From contig NZ_JAPELY010000001.1 of the NCBI RefSeq assembly GCF_026343295.1, positions 3,100,001 through 3,164,000 on the forward strand: a DNA stretch of 64,000 bases, in the 5' to 3' direction. The position numbers and the translations under genes were made by a program. Positions 51,487-61,738 of this stretch are shown here, piece after piece (position 1 is the first letter of the stretch; the number at the start of each line of letters is the position of its first letter). Origin of the DNA: Streptomyces sp. NBC_00083. GTDB taxonomy: Bacteria > Actinomycetota > Actinomycetes > Streptomycetales > Streptomycetaceae. Below the pieces are notes generated by a model that saw nothing but the letters and a program-made list of their open reading frames with translations, was not told where the DNA came from and did not search any database.

Positions 51487-51500
51487 ATAACACGTGTAAT
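51487..51500. promoter_or_regulatory. LacI-type operator site 5 (ATAACACGTGTAAT)
   Basis: 11 of 14 positions match the perfect palindrome, keeping the ACACGTGTAA core. It lies 91 bp before the ABC permease start and 59 bp past the PaaX stop, in the position expected of an operator for the five-component ABC operon. Confidence 0.65.
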
Positions 51501-51590
51501 CAAGTGTCCTGAAACCATCGCTCCGCTGCCGGGCGCGGATCCCCAAGTCCTGGCCGACCGACCCATTGCACCACTCCCTATGAGGTGAGC

Positions 51591-52538
51591 ATGGCAATCC
51601 TCCGGTTGGTGGCACGACGACTCCTCTCGTCCGCGCCCCTGTTGTTCCTCGTGTCCGCACTCACCTTCGTCCTGGTGTCCCTGGTGCCCGGAGATCCCGC
51701 CCGAACGATCGTGGGCCAGCACGCGACGGCCGAGCAATATGCCGCCGTACGAAGCCAGTTGGGGCTCGACGACTCCTTGCCGGCGCAGTACTGGCACTGG
51801 ATGGCGCACGCCCTCCACGGCGACCTCGGCTCCTCCCTGTTCAGTGGGGAAGCGGTGACCGCGGTCCTGAACGCACGACTTCCCGTGTCGCTCTCCCTCA
51901 TCGTCGCGGGCACCCTCGTCTCCGGGATCCTGGGCGTCTCTCTGGGCGTGCTCACCGCGCGCCGGGGTGGATTTCTCGTCAGGATCGTCGACGGTCTCTC
52001 CCTCGTCGGTCTCGCGGTGCCGGCCTTCTGGTTCGCGCTCGTCCTGATCGCGGTCCTCGCCGTGAAGCTGCGGTGGTTCCCGGTCACCGGATACGTGCCG
52101 CTGACCGAGGATCCGGTCCAGTGGGCCCGCTGCCTCGTGCTGCCCGTGGTGTCGCTGTCCCTCGGCACCGTCGCCATGATCGCCAAGCAGACCAGGGACT
52201 CGGTCCTCGACACCCTCGGCCGGGACTTCGTCCGTGTCATGCAGGCCAACGGCTTCTCCCGCCGCTCCATCCTCTACCGGCACGTGCTGCGCAACGCCGC
52301 CCTGCCGGTGGTGACCGTGCTCGGCGTGGTCCTGATCAGCCTGCTCGCCACCGCCGTGTTCGTGGAGACGGTGTTCGCCATGCCCGGCCTCGGCCTCCTG
52401 ACCCAGCAGGCCACGATCCAGCACGACATCCCCGTCATTCAGGGAGCCGTTCTCTACATCACCGTGCTGGTCGTCGTGGTCAACCTGCTCGTCGACCTGA
52501 CCTACCGCCAACTCGACCCCAGGGTGCGTACGTCATGA
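51591..52538 (+). CDS. oligopeptide-type ABC transporter permease 1
   Basis: 315 aa from the ATG at 51591 (GAGG upstream). DppB/OppB pattern: an N-terminal helix followed by VLVSLVPGDPARTIVGQHATAEQYAAVRSQLGLDDSLPAQYWHWM, then six helices and the EAA loop GRDFVRVMQANGFSRRSILYRHVLRNAALPVVT. Its last four bases overlap the next gene's start (ATGA, 52535-52538). First gene of the importer operon controlled by the LacI-type site at 51487. Confidence 0.9.
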   Translation: MAILRLVARRLLSSAPLLFLVSALTFVLVSLVPGDPARTIVGQHATAEQYAAVRSQLGLDDSLPAQYWHWMAHALHGDLGSSLFSGEAVTAVLNARLPVSLSLIVAGTLVSGILGVSLGVLTARRGGFLVRIVDGLSLVGLAVPAFWFALVLIAVLAVKLRWFPVTGYVPLTEDPVQWARCLVLPVVSLSLGTVAMIAKQTRDSVLDTLGRDFVRVMQANGFSRRSILYRHVLRNAALPVVTVLGVVLISLLATAVFVETVFAMPGLGLLTQQATIQHDIPVIQGAVLYITVLVVVVNLLVDLTYRQLDPRVRTS

Positions 52539-54490
52539 ACCGGACCACCGCGGCGACCGCCGCTCCCACCCCCGCACCCACCCCCGCACCCGCCTCCTCC
52601 GGCCCCGGCCTGGCCCGGCGCGTCCTGCGACGCCCGGCCGGGGCGCTGAGCGCCGGCTGGCTCGTCCTCCTGACGCTCGCCACCACCGGGGCGTCCGTGA
52701 TCGCCCCGCACGGCCCGCTCGACCAGGACCTCGGCAGCGTCCTCGCCGGACCCTCGGGCGGCCACTGGCTCGGCACCGACAACCTCGGCCGTGACCTGCT
52801 CAGCCGACTGCTCTTCGGCGGACGCTCCACCCTGCTGGCCGTGGCCGAGGCGCTCGCCGTCTACCTGCTCATCGGTGTGAGCCTGGGGCTGGCGTCCGGA
52901 TACCTCGGGGGCTGGGCCGACCGGATCACCACCCGGGCAGCGGATCTCCTGTTCGCCCTGCCCGGCATCATCATCGTCCTCGTGGTCCTGTCGGTCTTCC
53001 CCGGCAATCTGCATGCCGCGATGGTCACCTTCGCCGTCCTCGGCAGTCCGGGCATGATGCGCGTCCTGCGCTCCCAAACCCTCGGGATCCGTGGGGAGTT
53101 GTATGTCGCGGCCGCCAAGGTCGCGGGGCTGACGTCCGGTCGGATCCTGCGGCGGCACGTCCTTCCGCGGCTGACCAGCACGGTGATCGTGCAGGCGGCG
53201 CTCTTCGCCGCGATCGTCGTCATCATCCAGGCGGGACTCGGCTTCCTCGGCCTCGGCGCGCAGCCGCCGGACCCCTCCTGGGGCGGCCTCGTGGCCGACG
53301 CCTCGCAGATCATCGACCGTGACCCGTGGATGCTGGTCCCCGCCGGTGTGCCGCTGGTCCTCACCGTGCTGGCCCTCGGCATGCTCGGCGACACGATCCG
53401 GGACGCGGCCATCGCACGCTGGTCCGTCCCGCAGATGGCGGGACCGCGGACCGCCCCGCCGATCCGAGCGGGCGCCACCCCCTCCTCGGCCCCCGAGGCC
53501 GCCGACGAACCCGACCCGGACGCGCTGATCTCCGTACGCGGCCTCTCCGTGGAGATCGCCGGGACACCCGTCGTGCAGAACGTCAGCTTCGACGTACGGG
53601 CGGGTGAAACCCTCGGCGTGGTGGGGGAGTCGGGGTGCGGCAAGTCGGTCACCTCCCTCTCACTCCTCGGGCTCGTCCCGGGCGGGGGACACATCTCGGG
53701 CGGGCGCGTCGTGTTCGACGGCACCGACCTGGTCGGCGCGCCCGCAGCCCTCGGCGCCGTCCGGGGATCGCGGATCGCGTACGTCTCGCAGGAGCCGATG
53801 GTCGCACTCGATCCCACGTACACCGTCGGGCAGCAACTCGGCGAAGCCGTCCGGCACCACCGGCGGCTGCGCGGCCAGGCTCTGAGCGCACGGGTGACGG
53901 AGCTCCTGACGATGGTCGACATCCCCGATCCGGCGGCCGTCGCGCTGCGCCATCCGCATCAGCTCTCCGGCGGCATGGCCCAGCGCGTCGCCATCGCGCT
54001 CGCCCTCGCCGGCGACCCGGAGCTGCTGATCGCGGACGAGCCCACCACCGCGCTCGATGTGACCGTGCAGGCGGAGATCCTCACGCTGCTGCGCACCCTC
54101 CGCACCGAGACCTCCCTCGCGGTGCTCATCGTCACGCACGACTGGGGCGTGGTCGCCGACCTGTGCCACCGGGCGGTCGTGATGTACGCCGGGCAGGTCG
54201 TGGAGCAGGCCGGTGTCGAGGCCATGTTCGACCAGCCGCTCCACCCGTACACGGCGGGGCTTCTGGCCGCCAACCCCCACTTGGCGAGTGAAGGAGAGGC
54301 CCTGCCCACCATCCCCGGCGCCGTGCCCGCCCCGCGCGACTGGCCCTCGGGCTGCCGCTTCGCGCCCCGCTGCACCCTGGCCACCGGCCGGTGCACCGAC
54401 CGGGCGATCACCCTGACACGACCCGCGCCGGGCCGGCTCACCCGCTGTGTCCACTCCTCGCAGCTCCTCCCGGAAGGCGCCGACTCATGA
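52535..54490 (+). CDS. fused oligopeptide ABC transporter permease 2 and ATPase
   Basis: 651 aa. Residues 1-300 are a DppC/OppC permease: [21 protein letters not shown], six helices, EAA loop [28 protein letters not shown] Pro/Ala-rich linker (300-328) joins it to a DppD-type ATPase from about 330: Walker A GESGCGKS near 364, LSGGMAQR near 478, and LLIADEPT near 500, with the Cys-containing C-terminal region of oligopeptide ATPases ([14 protein letters not shown]). Normally these are separate proteins; the fusion fixes their ratio one to one. ATGA overlaps with both neighbours. Confidence 0.9.
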   Translation: MNRTTAATAAPTPAPTPAPASSGPGLARRVLRRPAGALSAGWLVLLTLATTGASVIAPHGPLDQDLGSVLAGPSGGHWLGTDNLGRDLLSRLLFGGRSTLLAVAEALAVYLLIGVSLGLASGYLGGWADRITTRAADLLFALPGIIIVLVVLSVFPGNLHAAMVTFAVLGSPGMMRVLRSQTLGIRGELYVAAAKVAGLTSGRILRRHVLPRLTSTVIVQAALFAAIVVIIQAGLGFLGLGAQPPDPSWGGLVADASQIIDRDPWMLVPAGVPLVLTVLALGMLGDTIRDAAIARWSVPQMAGPRTAPPIRAGATPSSAPEAADEPDPDALISVRGLSVEIAGTPVVQNVSFDVRAGETLGVVGESGCGKSVTSLSLLGLVPGGGHISGGRVVFDGTDLVGAPAALGAVRGSRIAYVSQEPMVALDPTYTVGQQLGEAVRHHRRLRGQALSARVTELLTMVDIPDPAAVALRHPHQLSGGMAQRVAIALALAGDPELLIADEPTTALDVTVQAEILTLLRTLRTETSLAVLIVTHDWGVVADLCHRAVVMYAGQVVEQAGVEAMFDQPLHPYTAGLLAANPHLASEGEALPTIPGAVPAPRDWPSGCRFAPRCTLATGRCTDRAITLTRPAPGRLTRCVHSSQLLPEGADS

Positions 54491-55563
54491 CAAGCCCGCC
54501 CGTCCTGGACATCCGCGACCTCAGCGTCGTGTTCCCACAGGGCCGTCGCCTTCCCCCGCTGCACGCCGTGGACGGCGTCTCCCTGAGCATCGCGCCGGGC
54601 GAGACGGTGGGCCTCGTCGGCGAATCCGGATCGGGCAAGTCCACGATCGGGCGTGCCGTCCTCGGCCTGGCCCCCGTGCACGCCGGCCGGATCGACTTCG
54701 AGGGCACCGACATCACCCGTGCCCGGCCCCGCGACAGGCGAGAGCTGAGCGCCCGGCTGCAGGTGGTCTTCCAGGACCCGTACTCCTCCCTCAACCCGGC
54801 CCGGACGATAGGCCAGACCCTCGCCGAGCCGCTGCTCGTCCACCAGAGCCTCGACGCACGCGCGACGGCGCTCCACATCGCCGACATGCTGCGACGGGTC
54901 GGCATGCCCGCCGACACCGCGAGCCGCTACCCCGGTCAGTTCTCCGGCGGGCAGCGTCAGCGCATCGCCATCGCCCGCGCCCTCATGCTCCGCCCGAGCC
55001 TGGTCATCTGCGACGAACCGGTCAGCGCGCTCGACCTGTCCATCCAGGCCCACATCATGAACCTGCTGGGCGAGTTGCAGCGCGAGCTCGGCCTGGGCTA
55101 CCTCTTCATCGCGCACGACCTGTCCGTCGTGCGCCACCTCTCGCACCGCATCGTGGTCCTGCACCGCGGCCAGGTCATGGAGTCGGGCCCGGCGCCCGCG
55201 CTGTACGCCGACCCCGTCCACCCCTACACCCGCGCGCTTCTCGACGCCGTACCCGAACCCGACCCCCGGGCCCAGCGCGCCCGCAGGCCGGCCCGGTCCG
55301 CGGCCGCCTCCACCGGCGCGCCCGCACCGGGCGGCTGCACCTTCGTCCACCGCTGCGCGCACGCCGTGGAGGTGTGTCACCGCGAGCGGCCCGCTCTGCT
55401 GCCGCTGCCCGGCGCGGGCGCCGACTCCGGACAGCGGCTCGTGGCGTGCCACCGGTCCGCGGAACTGCGCGCACCGGCCGGTGCGAGGAACGACCCACCC
55501 GGCGATCTGCCCACGGCTGTGGGCCCCACAGGTAAGGAAGCGCCATGCCCAGCAAGCGAATGA
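54487..55563 (+). CDS. oligopeptide-type ABC transporter ATPase
   Basis: 358 aa. DppF/OppF family: Walker A GESGSGKS (43-50 region), Q-loop [12 protein letters not shown], signature FSGGQRQR, Walker [13 protein letters not shown], and the Cys motif [10 protein letters not shown] near residue 294. It starts in an ATGA overlap with the fusion gene and overlaps the following lipoprotein gene by 19 bp. Works with the fused ATPase to drive uptake. Confidence 0.92.
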   Translation: MTSPPVLDIRDLSVVFPQGRRLPPLHAVDGVSLSIAPGETVGLVGESGSGKSTIGRAVLGLAPVHAGRIDFEGTDITRARPRDRRELSARLQVVFQDPYSSLNPARTIGQTLAEPLLVHQSLDARATALHIADMLRRVGMPADTASRYPGQFSGGQRQRIAIARALMLRPSLVICDEPVSALDLSIQAHIMNLLGELQRELGLGYLFIAHDLSVVRHLSHRIVVLHRGQVMESGPAPALYADPVHPYTRALLDAVPEPDPRAQRARRPARSAAASTGAPAPGGCTFVHRCAHAVEVCHRERPALLPLPGAGADSGQRLVACHRSAELRAPAGARNDPPGDLPTAVGPTGKEAPCPASE

Positions 55564-57125
55564 CCCAGCGCGTGACCCGGCGCACGACCGGCGGCCTCGC
55601 GGCACTCGCGATGCTCGCCGTCGGCGCCACGGCCTGCTCGGGATCCGGCGCGGGATCCGGCGCGTCCGGCCACGGCCAGGGGGACACGCTCACCGTGGTC
55701 TCCCTCAGCGCGCCGGCCAGCCTCGACCCCGCGAAGGCGAACGTCGGCTCCGACAACTGGTTCGTCAACCTCACCTACGACACCGTCCTGCGTCAGCGGA
55801 GGGACGGGACGGCGGGGCCGGGCCTCGCCACGACGTTCGGCTATGTGGGCTCCGGCAACACGGAGTTCGAGTTCACCCTGCGCGGCGGCCTCAGGTTCGC
55901 CGACGGCAGCGCGCTCGACGCCAAGGCGGTGGCGAACTCCCTCGACTACAGCCGCAAGAACGGCCTCAACGTCTCCTGGACCTCGGCGATCGCCTCCGTG
56001 ACCGCGACCGGGCCCCTCACCGTACGGATCCACTGCTCAAGCCCCAACCCCATGCTGCCCCAGCTGCTGACCCAGCTCCTCATGATCGGCTCGGTGATCA
56101 GCCCCAAGGGCCTGGCCCGGCCGGGACTCATGGGCACCCAGTCGTTCGGGGCCGGCCCCTACGTCCTCGACGCGGCGAACAGCGCGTCCGGAGACCACTA
56201 CACGTACAGGCCCAACGCGAACTACTGGGACAAGACGAAGATCCACTGGAAGAAGGTGGTCATCAAGGTCGTGTCCAACCCCAACTCCGCGCTCCAGGCC
56301 GTCAGGACCGGCCAGGCGGAGGTGATGGGCATCTCGGCCAACCAGGTCGACACAGCGCGCGCCGGCGGTCTCGACGTGGTCGGTTCGCCCAACGCGGTAC
56401 TCGGCCTCAACCTCGCCGACCGCAACGGGAGTTCGGCCAAGCCGCTCGCCGACGTACGGGTGCGGCAGGCGCTGAACTACGCCGTCGACCGCGACGCCAT
56501 CACCAAGGCCGTCGTCGGGGGCCACGGTCACTCCACCGACGAGATCTCCCTGCCCGGCCTCGACGGATACGCCGCCGACTACGACCGCCACTACACCTAC
56601 GATCCGGCGAAGGCCATGCGCCTGCTCGCCGAGGCGGGGTACCCCCACGGCTTCCCCCTGAAGGTCGAGACGCAGGGGTTCTTCGGCGTCGACCTCGTCA
56701 CGCAGGCCGTCGTGGAGCAGTGGAAGAAGATCGGCGTCACCGCGGAGGTCACCACCGACACCAGCATCGGTCAGTGGCTCACCAACGCGACCTCCAAGAA
56801 GTTCCCCGTCCTCGGCTTCGGCTACGGCGGCGCCACGACGTACGCCCTGTCCCTCGACTGGATGCTGCCGCACCCCACGGCCTTCAACCCCTTCGCCACG
56901 TCGGACCCCAAGCTCACCGGCGTGCTCGCGGCCGCGGCCGCCGCCGCACCGGACCGGCAGGGCGCCCTCTACCAGGACGCGATGCGCTACGCCGTCGACC
57001 AGGCGTGGTTCGTCTCCGTCATGCGCATGGACGGCCTGTACGCCTACAACGGCAAGAAGCTGACCGGCTTCGACGTCAAACCCGGCTACCTCCCCGACCT
57101 CGCCTGGGAGGTGGCGCCCAAGTAG
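55545..57125 (+). CDS. family 5 solute-binding lipoprotein
   Basis: 526 aa; AAGGAA precedes the ATG. Lipoprotein signal: basic start, hydrophobic [14 protein letters not shown] with lipid-bearing Cys31. The mature chain is a class C binding protein of the DppA/OppA type: [70 protein letters not shown]. It captures the substrate for the ABC importer. With LacI control and a place next to an aromatic cluster, the ligand may be other than peptides (family 5 proteins also bind sugars, nickel, opines and glycosides). Confidence 0.9.
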   Translation: MPSKRMTQRVTRRTTGGLAALAMLAVGATACSGSGAGSGASGHGQGDTLTVVSLSAPASLDPAKANVGSDNWFVNLTYDTVLRQRRDGTAGPGLATTFGYVGSGNTEFEFTLRGGLRFADGSALDAKAVANSLDYSRKNGLNVSWTSAIASVTATGPLTVRIHCSSPNPMLPQLLTQLLMIGSVISPKGLARPGLMGTQSFGAGPYVLDAANSASGDHYTYRPNANYWDKTKIHWKKVVIKVVSNPNSALQAVRTGQAEVMGISANQVDTARAGGLDVVGSPNAVLGLNLADRNGSSAKPLADVRVRQALNYAVDRDAITKAVVGGHGHSTDEISLPGLDGYAADYDRHYTYDPAKAMRLLAEAGYPHGFPLKVETQGFFGVDLVTQAVVEQWKKIGVTAEVTTDTSIGQWLTNATSKKFPVLGFGYGGATTYALSLDWMLPHPTAFNPFATSDPKLTGVLAAAAAAAPDRQGALYQDAMRYAVDQAWFVSVMRMDGLYAYNGKKLTGFDVKPGYLPDLAWEVAPK

Positions 57126-57158
57126 AGCCATGGTGGGCGGAGTTGGAGCCACGACTCG

Positions 57159-57186
57159 GGGGTGCGGGGGGAGGGGCCCGCACCCC
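57159..57186 (+). terminator. hairpin terminator after ABC operon
   Basis: GGGGTGCGGG (57159-57168) and CCCGCACCCC (57177-57186), a perfect 10-bp stem with an 8-base loop, 34 bp past the last stop. It closes the transporter operon. The rest of the 303-bp gap to the methyltransferase shows nothing else. Confidence 0.8.
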
Positions 57187-57428
57187 GGAGGGTGGGGGAG
57201 GCGCAGGCGCGCCTCGGAGGCGTACAACCTTCCGGCGCAGCGCTCAAGGGAAGGCGTCCGAGCCGGGGTTCGGGGCGGCGGGGCGGAACTAGTCGAGGTG
57301 ACGGCGTCGCACCGGCTCCCGGCCCTCGCGCCGGCGACGCGCGGGCTCGCCCGCACCCGCTTCGACGGGGTCACCGGGCGTCAGGAAAGGGCGAGTTGGG
57401 GCCGGTCCGGCTGGACTACCGTGACCGG

Positions 57429-58067
57429 ATGACTTTCGACGGCTGGCTCGCGGACACCCGTGCCTCCTACGACACCGTGGCCGCCGACTACGCCGACCTG
57501 GTGCGCGACCTTCTCGATCGGACGCCCTACGAGCGGGCGGTCCTCGCGCTCTTCGCCGGCCGGGTGAAGTCCGCGGGCCCGGTCGCGGACGTGGGCTGCG
57601 GGGCCGGGCGGGTCACGGCCCATCTGCGGGACCTGGGCGTGGACGCGTTCGGCATCGACCTGTCCCCGGCGATGATCGACGTGGCCCGGCGGGACCACCC
57701 CGGCCTGCGGTTCGAGGTCGGCTCCATGACGGACCTCGGCCTCGCCGACGCGTCCGTGGCCGGACTGATCGCCTGGTACTCGCTGATCCACGTCCCCGAC
57801 GACGAGCTCGACCCGGTCCTCCAGCACTTCCGGCGCGTGGTGCGCCCCGGCGGACCGCTGCTGCTGGCCTTCCACGCCGGCGACGGGACGAGGCTGAAGA
57901 CGCGGGGCTACGGCGGTCATCCCATGAACGTGTACGTACACCTGCGCCGGCCCGCCGACCTGACCGCCCGGCTCGACGCCGCGGGCTTCGCCGTCGAGGC
58001 GCAGATGAGCCTTAGCTCGGCGGAGAGCGACGCGGGAGCGATGCTCCTCGCGCGCCGGATGCCGTGA
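57429..58067 (+). CDS. class I SAM-dependent methyltransferase
   Basis: 212 aa from the ATG at 57429. SAM-binding motif I VADVGCGAGRVTAHL near residue 53, DAFGIDLSPAMID motif, then FHAGDGTRLKTRGYGGHP. This is the small YcgJ/UbiE-like group with unknown substrates, common in Streptomyces. It stands between the ABC operon and a convergent phosphotransferase-fold gene, and no operon partner is seen. Confidence 0.85.
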   Translation: MTFDGWLADTRASYDTVAADYADLVRDLLDRTPYERAVLALFAGRVKSAGPVADVGCGAGRVTAHLRDLGVDAFGIDLSPAMIDVARRDHPGLRFEVGSMTDLGLADASVAGLIAWYSLIHVPDDELDPVLQHFRRVVRPGGPLLLAFHAGDGTRLKTRGYGGHPMNVYVHLRRPADLTARLDAAGFAVEAQMSLSSAESDAGAMLLARRMP

Positions 58068-58171
58068 CCGCCGGGGCGCCGCCCCGGCTCAGGAGTGACG
58101 GGCCGCCGCGCGCCACGCGCAGACAGGTCAACGTGTCGGGTCTGGCGTCGCCTTGGTGCTCGGCCAGGGGA

Positions 58172-59119
58172 TCACTCGGCGTCGACTGACCTCGGCAGGC
58201 CCGCGCGCCACCAGTATCGTCCCGCGACGAGTTCGTCGAGGGAGAGCAGCCGGGTGGAAAGCAACTGGGCCTGGGCGTCGGAGTGTTCGAGCGCGATGCG
58301 GAGATCCGATACGAGGTGCGCCGTCTCGCGGATCTCGCACGCGGCCCTGAGCGAGGCGACCGGGGTGTGCGTCGCGCGCGACACGACGTCGAGCACCGTC
58401 TCCAGGTGGGGGCCGCTGAACCGGACCAGGAACATCCAGTCGTCGGCCGGTTCGCCGAAGCGGGCCCACTCGAAGTCCAGCAGGGCCGTCACGTCCGCGT
58501 CCCGCGCGAGCCAGTTGCCCCAGTGGCAGTCCGCGTGGACCGGCACGTGGGCGCGAGCGTGGTGGGGCGCGCGCTCCGCCAGCGCCCGGAGGCCGTCGAG
58601 GAGGGGCCGGGGCACGGTCCCGTGACGGTCGAGGCGGGCGAGGGCGTCCACGTCGGCGACGAGTGCCTCGCGGCCGGTGAACCCGCCGTGGTCGAGCGGC
58701 TCGGCGAGCAGTTCGGCGACGGGGCCCGAGGGCGTCCATGTGTGCAGGGCGAGGAGGCGTTGGACGGCTTGCTCCGCCAGCGCGCGGGCGGTCGCACGGT
58801 CCACGCCGGGCAGGTGGATCCCGGGCGCCGTTCCCGGCACGCGGGCGTAGCAGGCGTAACGGATGGGCCGGGTGCCCAGCCGGTGGACGCCGCTGTCGAG
58901 CAGAGGGGCGGTGAGTCCGGCCGGCAGATGGGGTGCGAGGGCGATCTCGCGGTTCAGGCGCGCGTGGCCGTCGGCCTCGATGAGCTTCACGACGGCGTCC
59001 GCGCCGACGTAGACGTGGTGGGAGCTGCTCGGTGCGGTGCTCATGTGCCCCGGGTCGTGCCCCAGGGCTGCCGCGGCGATGGAGCGGGCGGCATCGTGTG
59101 CGTGCCGTAGGTCGGTCAT
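58172..59119 (-). CDS. aminoglycoside phosphotransferase-fold kinase
   Basis: 315 aa. The APH/choline-kinase core is visible: an N-lobe with SHHVYVGADAVVKLIEADGHARLNRE (Lys and Glu), VHADCHWGNWL (catalytic loop, HxDxHxxN) and LLDFEWARFGEP (DFG-equivalent DFE). It phosphorylates a small hydroxylated molecule; antibiotic resistance is possible but not shown. Single gene, divergent from the CPT-like gene across 333 bp. Confidence 0.85.
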   Translation of the reverse strand: MTDLRHAHDAARSIAAAALGHDPGHMSTAPSSSHHVYVGADAVVKLIEADGHARLNREIALAPHLPAGLTAPLLDSGVHRLGTRPIRYACYARVPGTAPGIHLPGVDRATARALAEQAVQRLLALHTWTPSGPVAELLAEPLDHGGFTGREALVADVDALARLDRHGTVPRPLLDGLRALAERAPHHARAHVPVHADCHWGNWLARDADVTALLDFEWARFGEPADDWMFLVRFSGPHLETVLDVVSRATHTPVASLRAACEIRETAHLVSDLRIALEHSDAQAQLLSTRLLSLDELVAGRYWWRAGLPRSVDAE

Positions 59120-59452
59120 GGGGTACTCCAGGCGTGGACGTTCGTGTGCCGGTGGAGTCGGCCCGGACCGCGGCGCGGCTCCGCCGTAGCGCGTCTCGCT
59201 TCCCGCCGGAAACGATCATGTGAGGGCCCCACACTACAGCGCGGGCGGCGGTGGGGGACGGGAGCGGGGGAGGGATGGTCGCGCCGAGCGGCCGATCGCG
59301 TAGGTCTGCCGAACGTGTCTGTGCGGTAAGGGAGTTCAGGCGTTCTGCCGCACTTGGATCGAGCGAAGTGCGGGGCATCGGGCGCGGCCCACCTGATCGA
59401 GCCCACGTACCATCAGGCGCGCCCGAAGTGCACCGAAGCGGAAGGAACACCC
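59120..59452. other. 333-bp divergent intergenic region
   Basis: Separates two phosphotransferase-type genes. No gene, array or convincing dyad was found. AAGGAA lies just before the CPT-like start at 59453. Confidence 0.4.
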
Positions 59453-60121
59453 ATGGCAGCAGCGCCCGTTCCGGCACCGATCACCCCGAGCCTGCACTCG
59501 ACGGGTGAGGCGCCGCCCGCCGGGGGATTGATCATCTTCCTGAACGGCACGTCCAGTTCGGGCAAGTCGAGCATCGCGAGGGAGCTTCTGCCGATCCTCG
59601 GCGACACCTGCTTCTCCATGCCGGTGGACGCGTTCCACGCCCTGCGGACCACCCCGCCGGACCTCTCTCCCGACCGGCTCGCCGACGTGCTCAAGCGCAC
59701 CTGGATGGGCTTCCACCGGGCCGTGGCGGGGATGGCGGCCGGCGGCAACAATGTCGTGGTCGACCATGTCCTCAGCGAACGATGGCGCCTGTTCGACTGT
59801 CTCTCCCTGTTCGTTCCCCAGGACGTCGTGCTGGTCGGTGTGCGCTGCCCCCTGCCGGAGCTGGAACGGCGTGAACGAGAGCGTGGTGACCGGCCGCCAG
59901 GGCTGGCCGCGCGGCAGCTGGCGCAGGTGCACGCCCACGGCGTGTACGACATCGAATGCGACACCGGCACCAGCAGTCCGCTCGACTGCGCCCGGCAGAT
60001 CAGGGACTTCCTGCCGCACCGTCCGACCCCGACCGCCTTCGAGCGTCTGAAGTCGCTTCCGCACGAGGAGATCCGTAGAGGCGTGGCCCATAAGGGTGGG
60101 ATTTGTAATATTAACCAATAA
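59453..60121 (+). CDS. chloramphenicol-phosphotransferase-like P-loop kinase
   Basis: 222 aa from the ATG at 59453, supported by GAAGGAA. Walker A NGTSSSGKSS at 31-40, then DAFHALRT (Asp as general base in CPT), NNVVVDHVLSE, and VGVRCPLPELERRERERGDR. This is the CPT family, which gives chloramphenicol self-resistance in one producer but mostly has unknown substrates. Its last 12 codons (KGGICNINQ) fall in a strikingly AT-rich patch, unlike the rest of the gene, as if the 3' end had been replaced. Confidence 0.85.
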   Translation: MAAAPVPAPITPSLHSTGEAPPAGGLIIFLNGTSSSGKSSIARELLPILGDTCFSMPVDAFHALRTTPPDLSPDRLADVLKRTWMGFHRAVAGMAAGGNNVVVDHVLSERWRLFDCLSLFVPQDVVLVGVRCPLPELERRERERGDRPPGLAARQLAQVHAHGVYDIECDTGTSSPLDCARQIRDFLPHRPTPTAFERLKSLPHEEIRRGVAHKGGICNINQ

Positions 60122-60202
60122 ACCCGGCATGCCTCGACGCGCTGCCCCGTCCCTTCGGTGACCATCTCTCCGCACAGTGCTATCGGCGGAAGGGGTATCG
60201 GG

Positions 60203-61723
60203 ATGGGGCTCCCGCGCGGTTGTCCGGCCGCTCGGCGCACGGTGCTCGTGGTCGCGTTCACGGCCGTCGCCACCCTGCCCGGCTCCCTCGCGGGGTTGCC
60301 CACGGCCCGCGCCGGGGGCGTGGGGGAGCACAGCCTGCGGCTGACGGTGACCGTGAACACCCGCCCGGGGCTCGGTGCCCTGCGGCCCGGCATCCGGGTG
60401 GGCGCGCCGGTGGTCAAGGTGTACCGGGTGGCCAACCTCGGGGAGGCCGACCTGTCCACGGTCCGGCTGACCGACCCGGCCGTACCGGGTTCGCTCATCC
60501 ACTGCGCCAACGGCTCCGGCCACCCCGGATATCTGCGGGCCCTGTCGAGCACCGTGTGCTCCGCCGAGTTGCCCGCCGCCCCCGGCACGCACACCGGCTG
60601 GGTCGTGGCGACGGGGGTGGTGCCCTCGCTCGCGATGCGGATGCGGGCGTCCGCGCGGAGCGGTTACGGCGGCGTCGCGGGCGCCCTCACCCTCACCGAG
60701 AGCGCGCGACTGCTCAGCTTCACCGAGGCCGAGATCGGCTATGTGGTGACCAACCCCGGGAACAGGACGGTGTACGGCATCGCGCTGGCCGACCCCGTGC
60801 TGGTACCCGGCCCGCTCGACTGCGCCGGCCGTCAGGACATCCCGGAGCTGGGCCCTGGCGCGTCCGCCACCTGCACGGTGCGGGTGCGACGCGACCCCGG
60901 TGCCTACCGCAGCGCGGCGACGGCCACCGGAAGCGACCGCACGGACACCCTGGACCCGGAGGGGCGCAGCACGCCCCCGCCGGTCCTCAGCGCGCGGGCT
61001 GACGCGGAGTTCGTCCTTCCGGCGCTTCCGACGGCCCCGGCCGCGCCGGAGCCCCTGCCGCGCGCCGTGCCTCCCGGCCGCTCGTCGGCCGAGGCCCCGC
61101 CGCCCGCCGGTTCCGGCCGTCCGGGCGGACGCGGTCCCGGCGTCCCGGGCACGTCCCGTGGAACCGCTCCGGGTGCGGGCACGGCTGCCGGGCCGGGCGT
61201 ACGCGCCGGCGCCGGGGGGCCGGCCGGGACCACCCCCGGCGGGGCCGGGGCGCCTGCGGGTGCGGGTGCTGTCGCCGGTGCGGGTGGCGCTGCCGGGGCC
61301 GCCGGCCCGGCGGGTCCGGCCGGTGGCGCAGGCCCCGCACCCGGCGGCCCGCCCGGTCCAGGTGCTGCCGGGGTGCCCGGCGCCGCGGCCGGTGCGGGCG
61401 CGGCAGCCGGACCCGGCGCACCCGTGGCGCCCGCCGCGCCCGCCGTACCGGCGGAGCCGAACGTGCCGGGCGGCGACAGCCCGGCCCGGCCGCCCGGCAC
61501 CGGCGTCGTCGGCCCCGTACCGGTGGGCCCGGCCCGGCCGCCGGGGACGGCGCGTCCTCCCCGGTCGGCGGTGGCGCAGCCCCCGGTGCCGTCGCCCTCG
61601 TTCCTCGGCGCCCTGCAACGCCACGCGCAGGCGCACCCCGGCCTGTCCATCGCGGCACTGCTGCTGCTCTTCCTCCTGCCGGCCGCCCTCGCGGCGGTGC
61701 TGCTGGGCTCACGCCGCCCCTAG
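60203..61723 (+). CDS. secreted cell-surface protein with collagen-like Gly/Ala/Pro region
   Basis: 506 aa from the ATG at 60203, which has AAGGGG upstream (earlier GTG at 60158 possible). Signal peptide about residues 1-37 (RTVLVVAFTAVATLPG...ARAGG). Residues 40-270 contain two beta-sandwich-like repeats with four cysteines in pairs, resembling DUF11-type adhesive modules (VYRVANLGEADLSTVRLTD; EIGYVVTNPGNRTVYGIALAD). Residues 290-460 are a Gly/Ala/Pro low-complexity stalk. One C-terminal helix (IAALLLLFLLPAALAAVLLG) followed by SRRP anchors it in the membrane. No sortase LPXTG is seen. 15 bp upstream of, and probably co-transcribed with, the DUF4239 gene. Confidence 0.8.
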   Translation: MGLPRGCPAARRTVLVVAFTAVATLPGSLAGLPTARAGGVGEHSLRLTVTVNTRPGLGALRPGIRVGAPVVKVYRVANLGEADLSTVRLTDPAVPGSLIHCANGSGHPGYLRALSSTVCSAELPAAPGTHTGWVVATGVVPSLAMRMRASARSGYGGVAGALTLTESARLLSFTEAEIGYVVTNPGNRTVYGIALADPVLVPGPLDCAGRQDIPELGPGASATCTVRVRRDPGAYRSAATATGSDRTDTLDPEGRSTPPPVLSARADAEFVLPALPTAPAAPEPLPRAVPPGRSSAEAPPPAGSGRPGGRGPGVPGTSRGTAPGAGTAAGPGVRAGAGGPAGTTPGGAGAPAGAGAVAGAGGAAGAAGPAGPAGGAGPAPGGPPGPGAAGVPGAAAGAGAAAGPGAPVAPAAPAVPAEPNVPGGDSPARPPGTGVVGPVPVGPARPPGTARPPRSAVAQPPVPSPSFLGALQRHAQAHPGLSIAALLLLFLLPAALAAVLLGSRRP

Positions 61724-61738
61724 TCCCAAGGAGCCCAG

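Noticed and set aside
50199-52511. A 770-codon minus-strand frame opposite maleate isomerase, PaaX and permease genes
   Set aside because: Three genes with clear motifs lie on the plus strand; the minus frame has only acidic/His-rich shadow sequence.
59453-60121. Chloramphenicol resistance gene
   Set aside because: Family relation only; most CPT-like proteins have no such activity, and no antibiotic cluster is adjacent.
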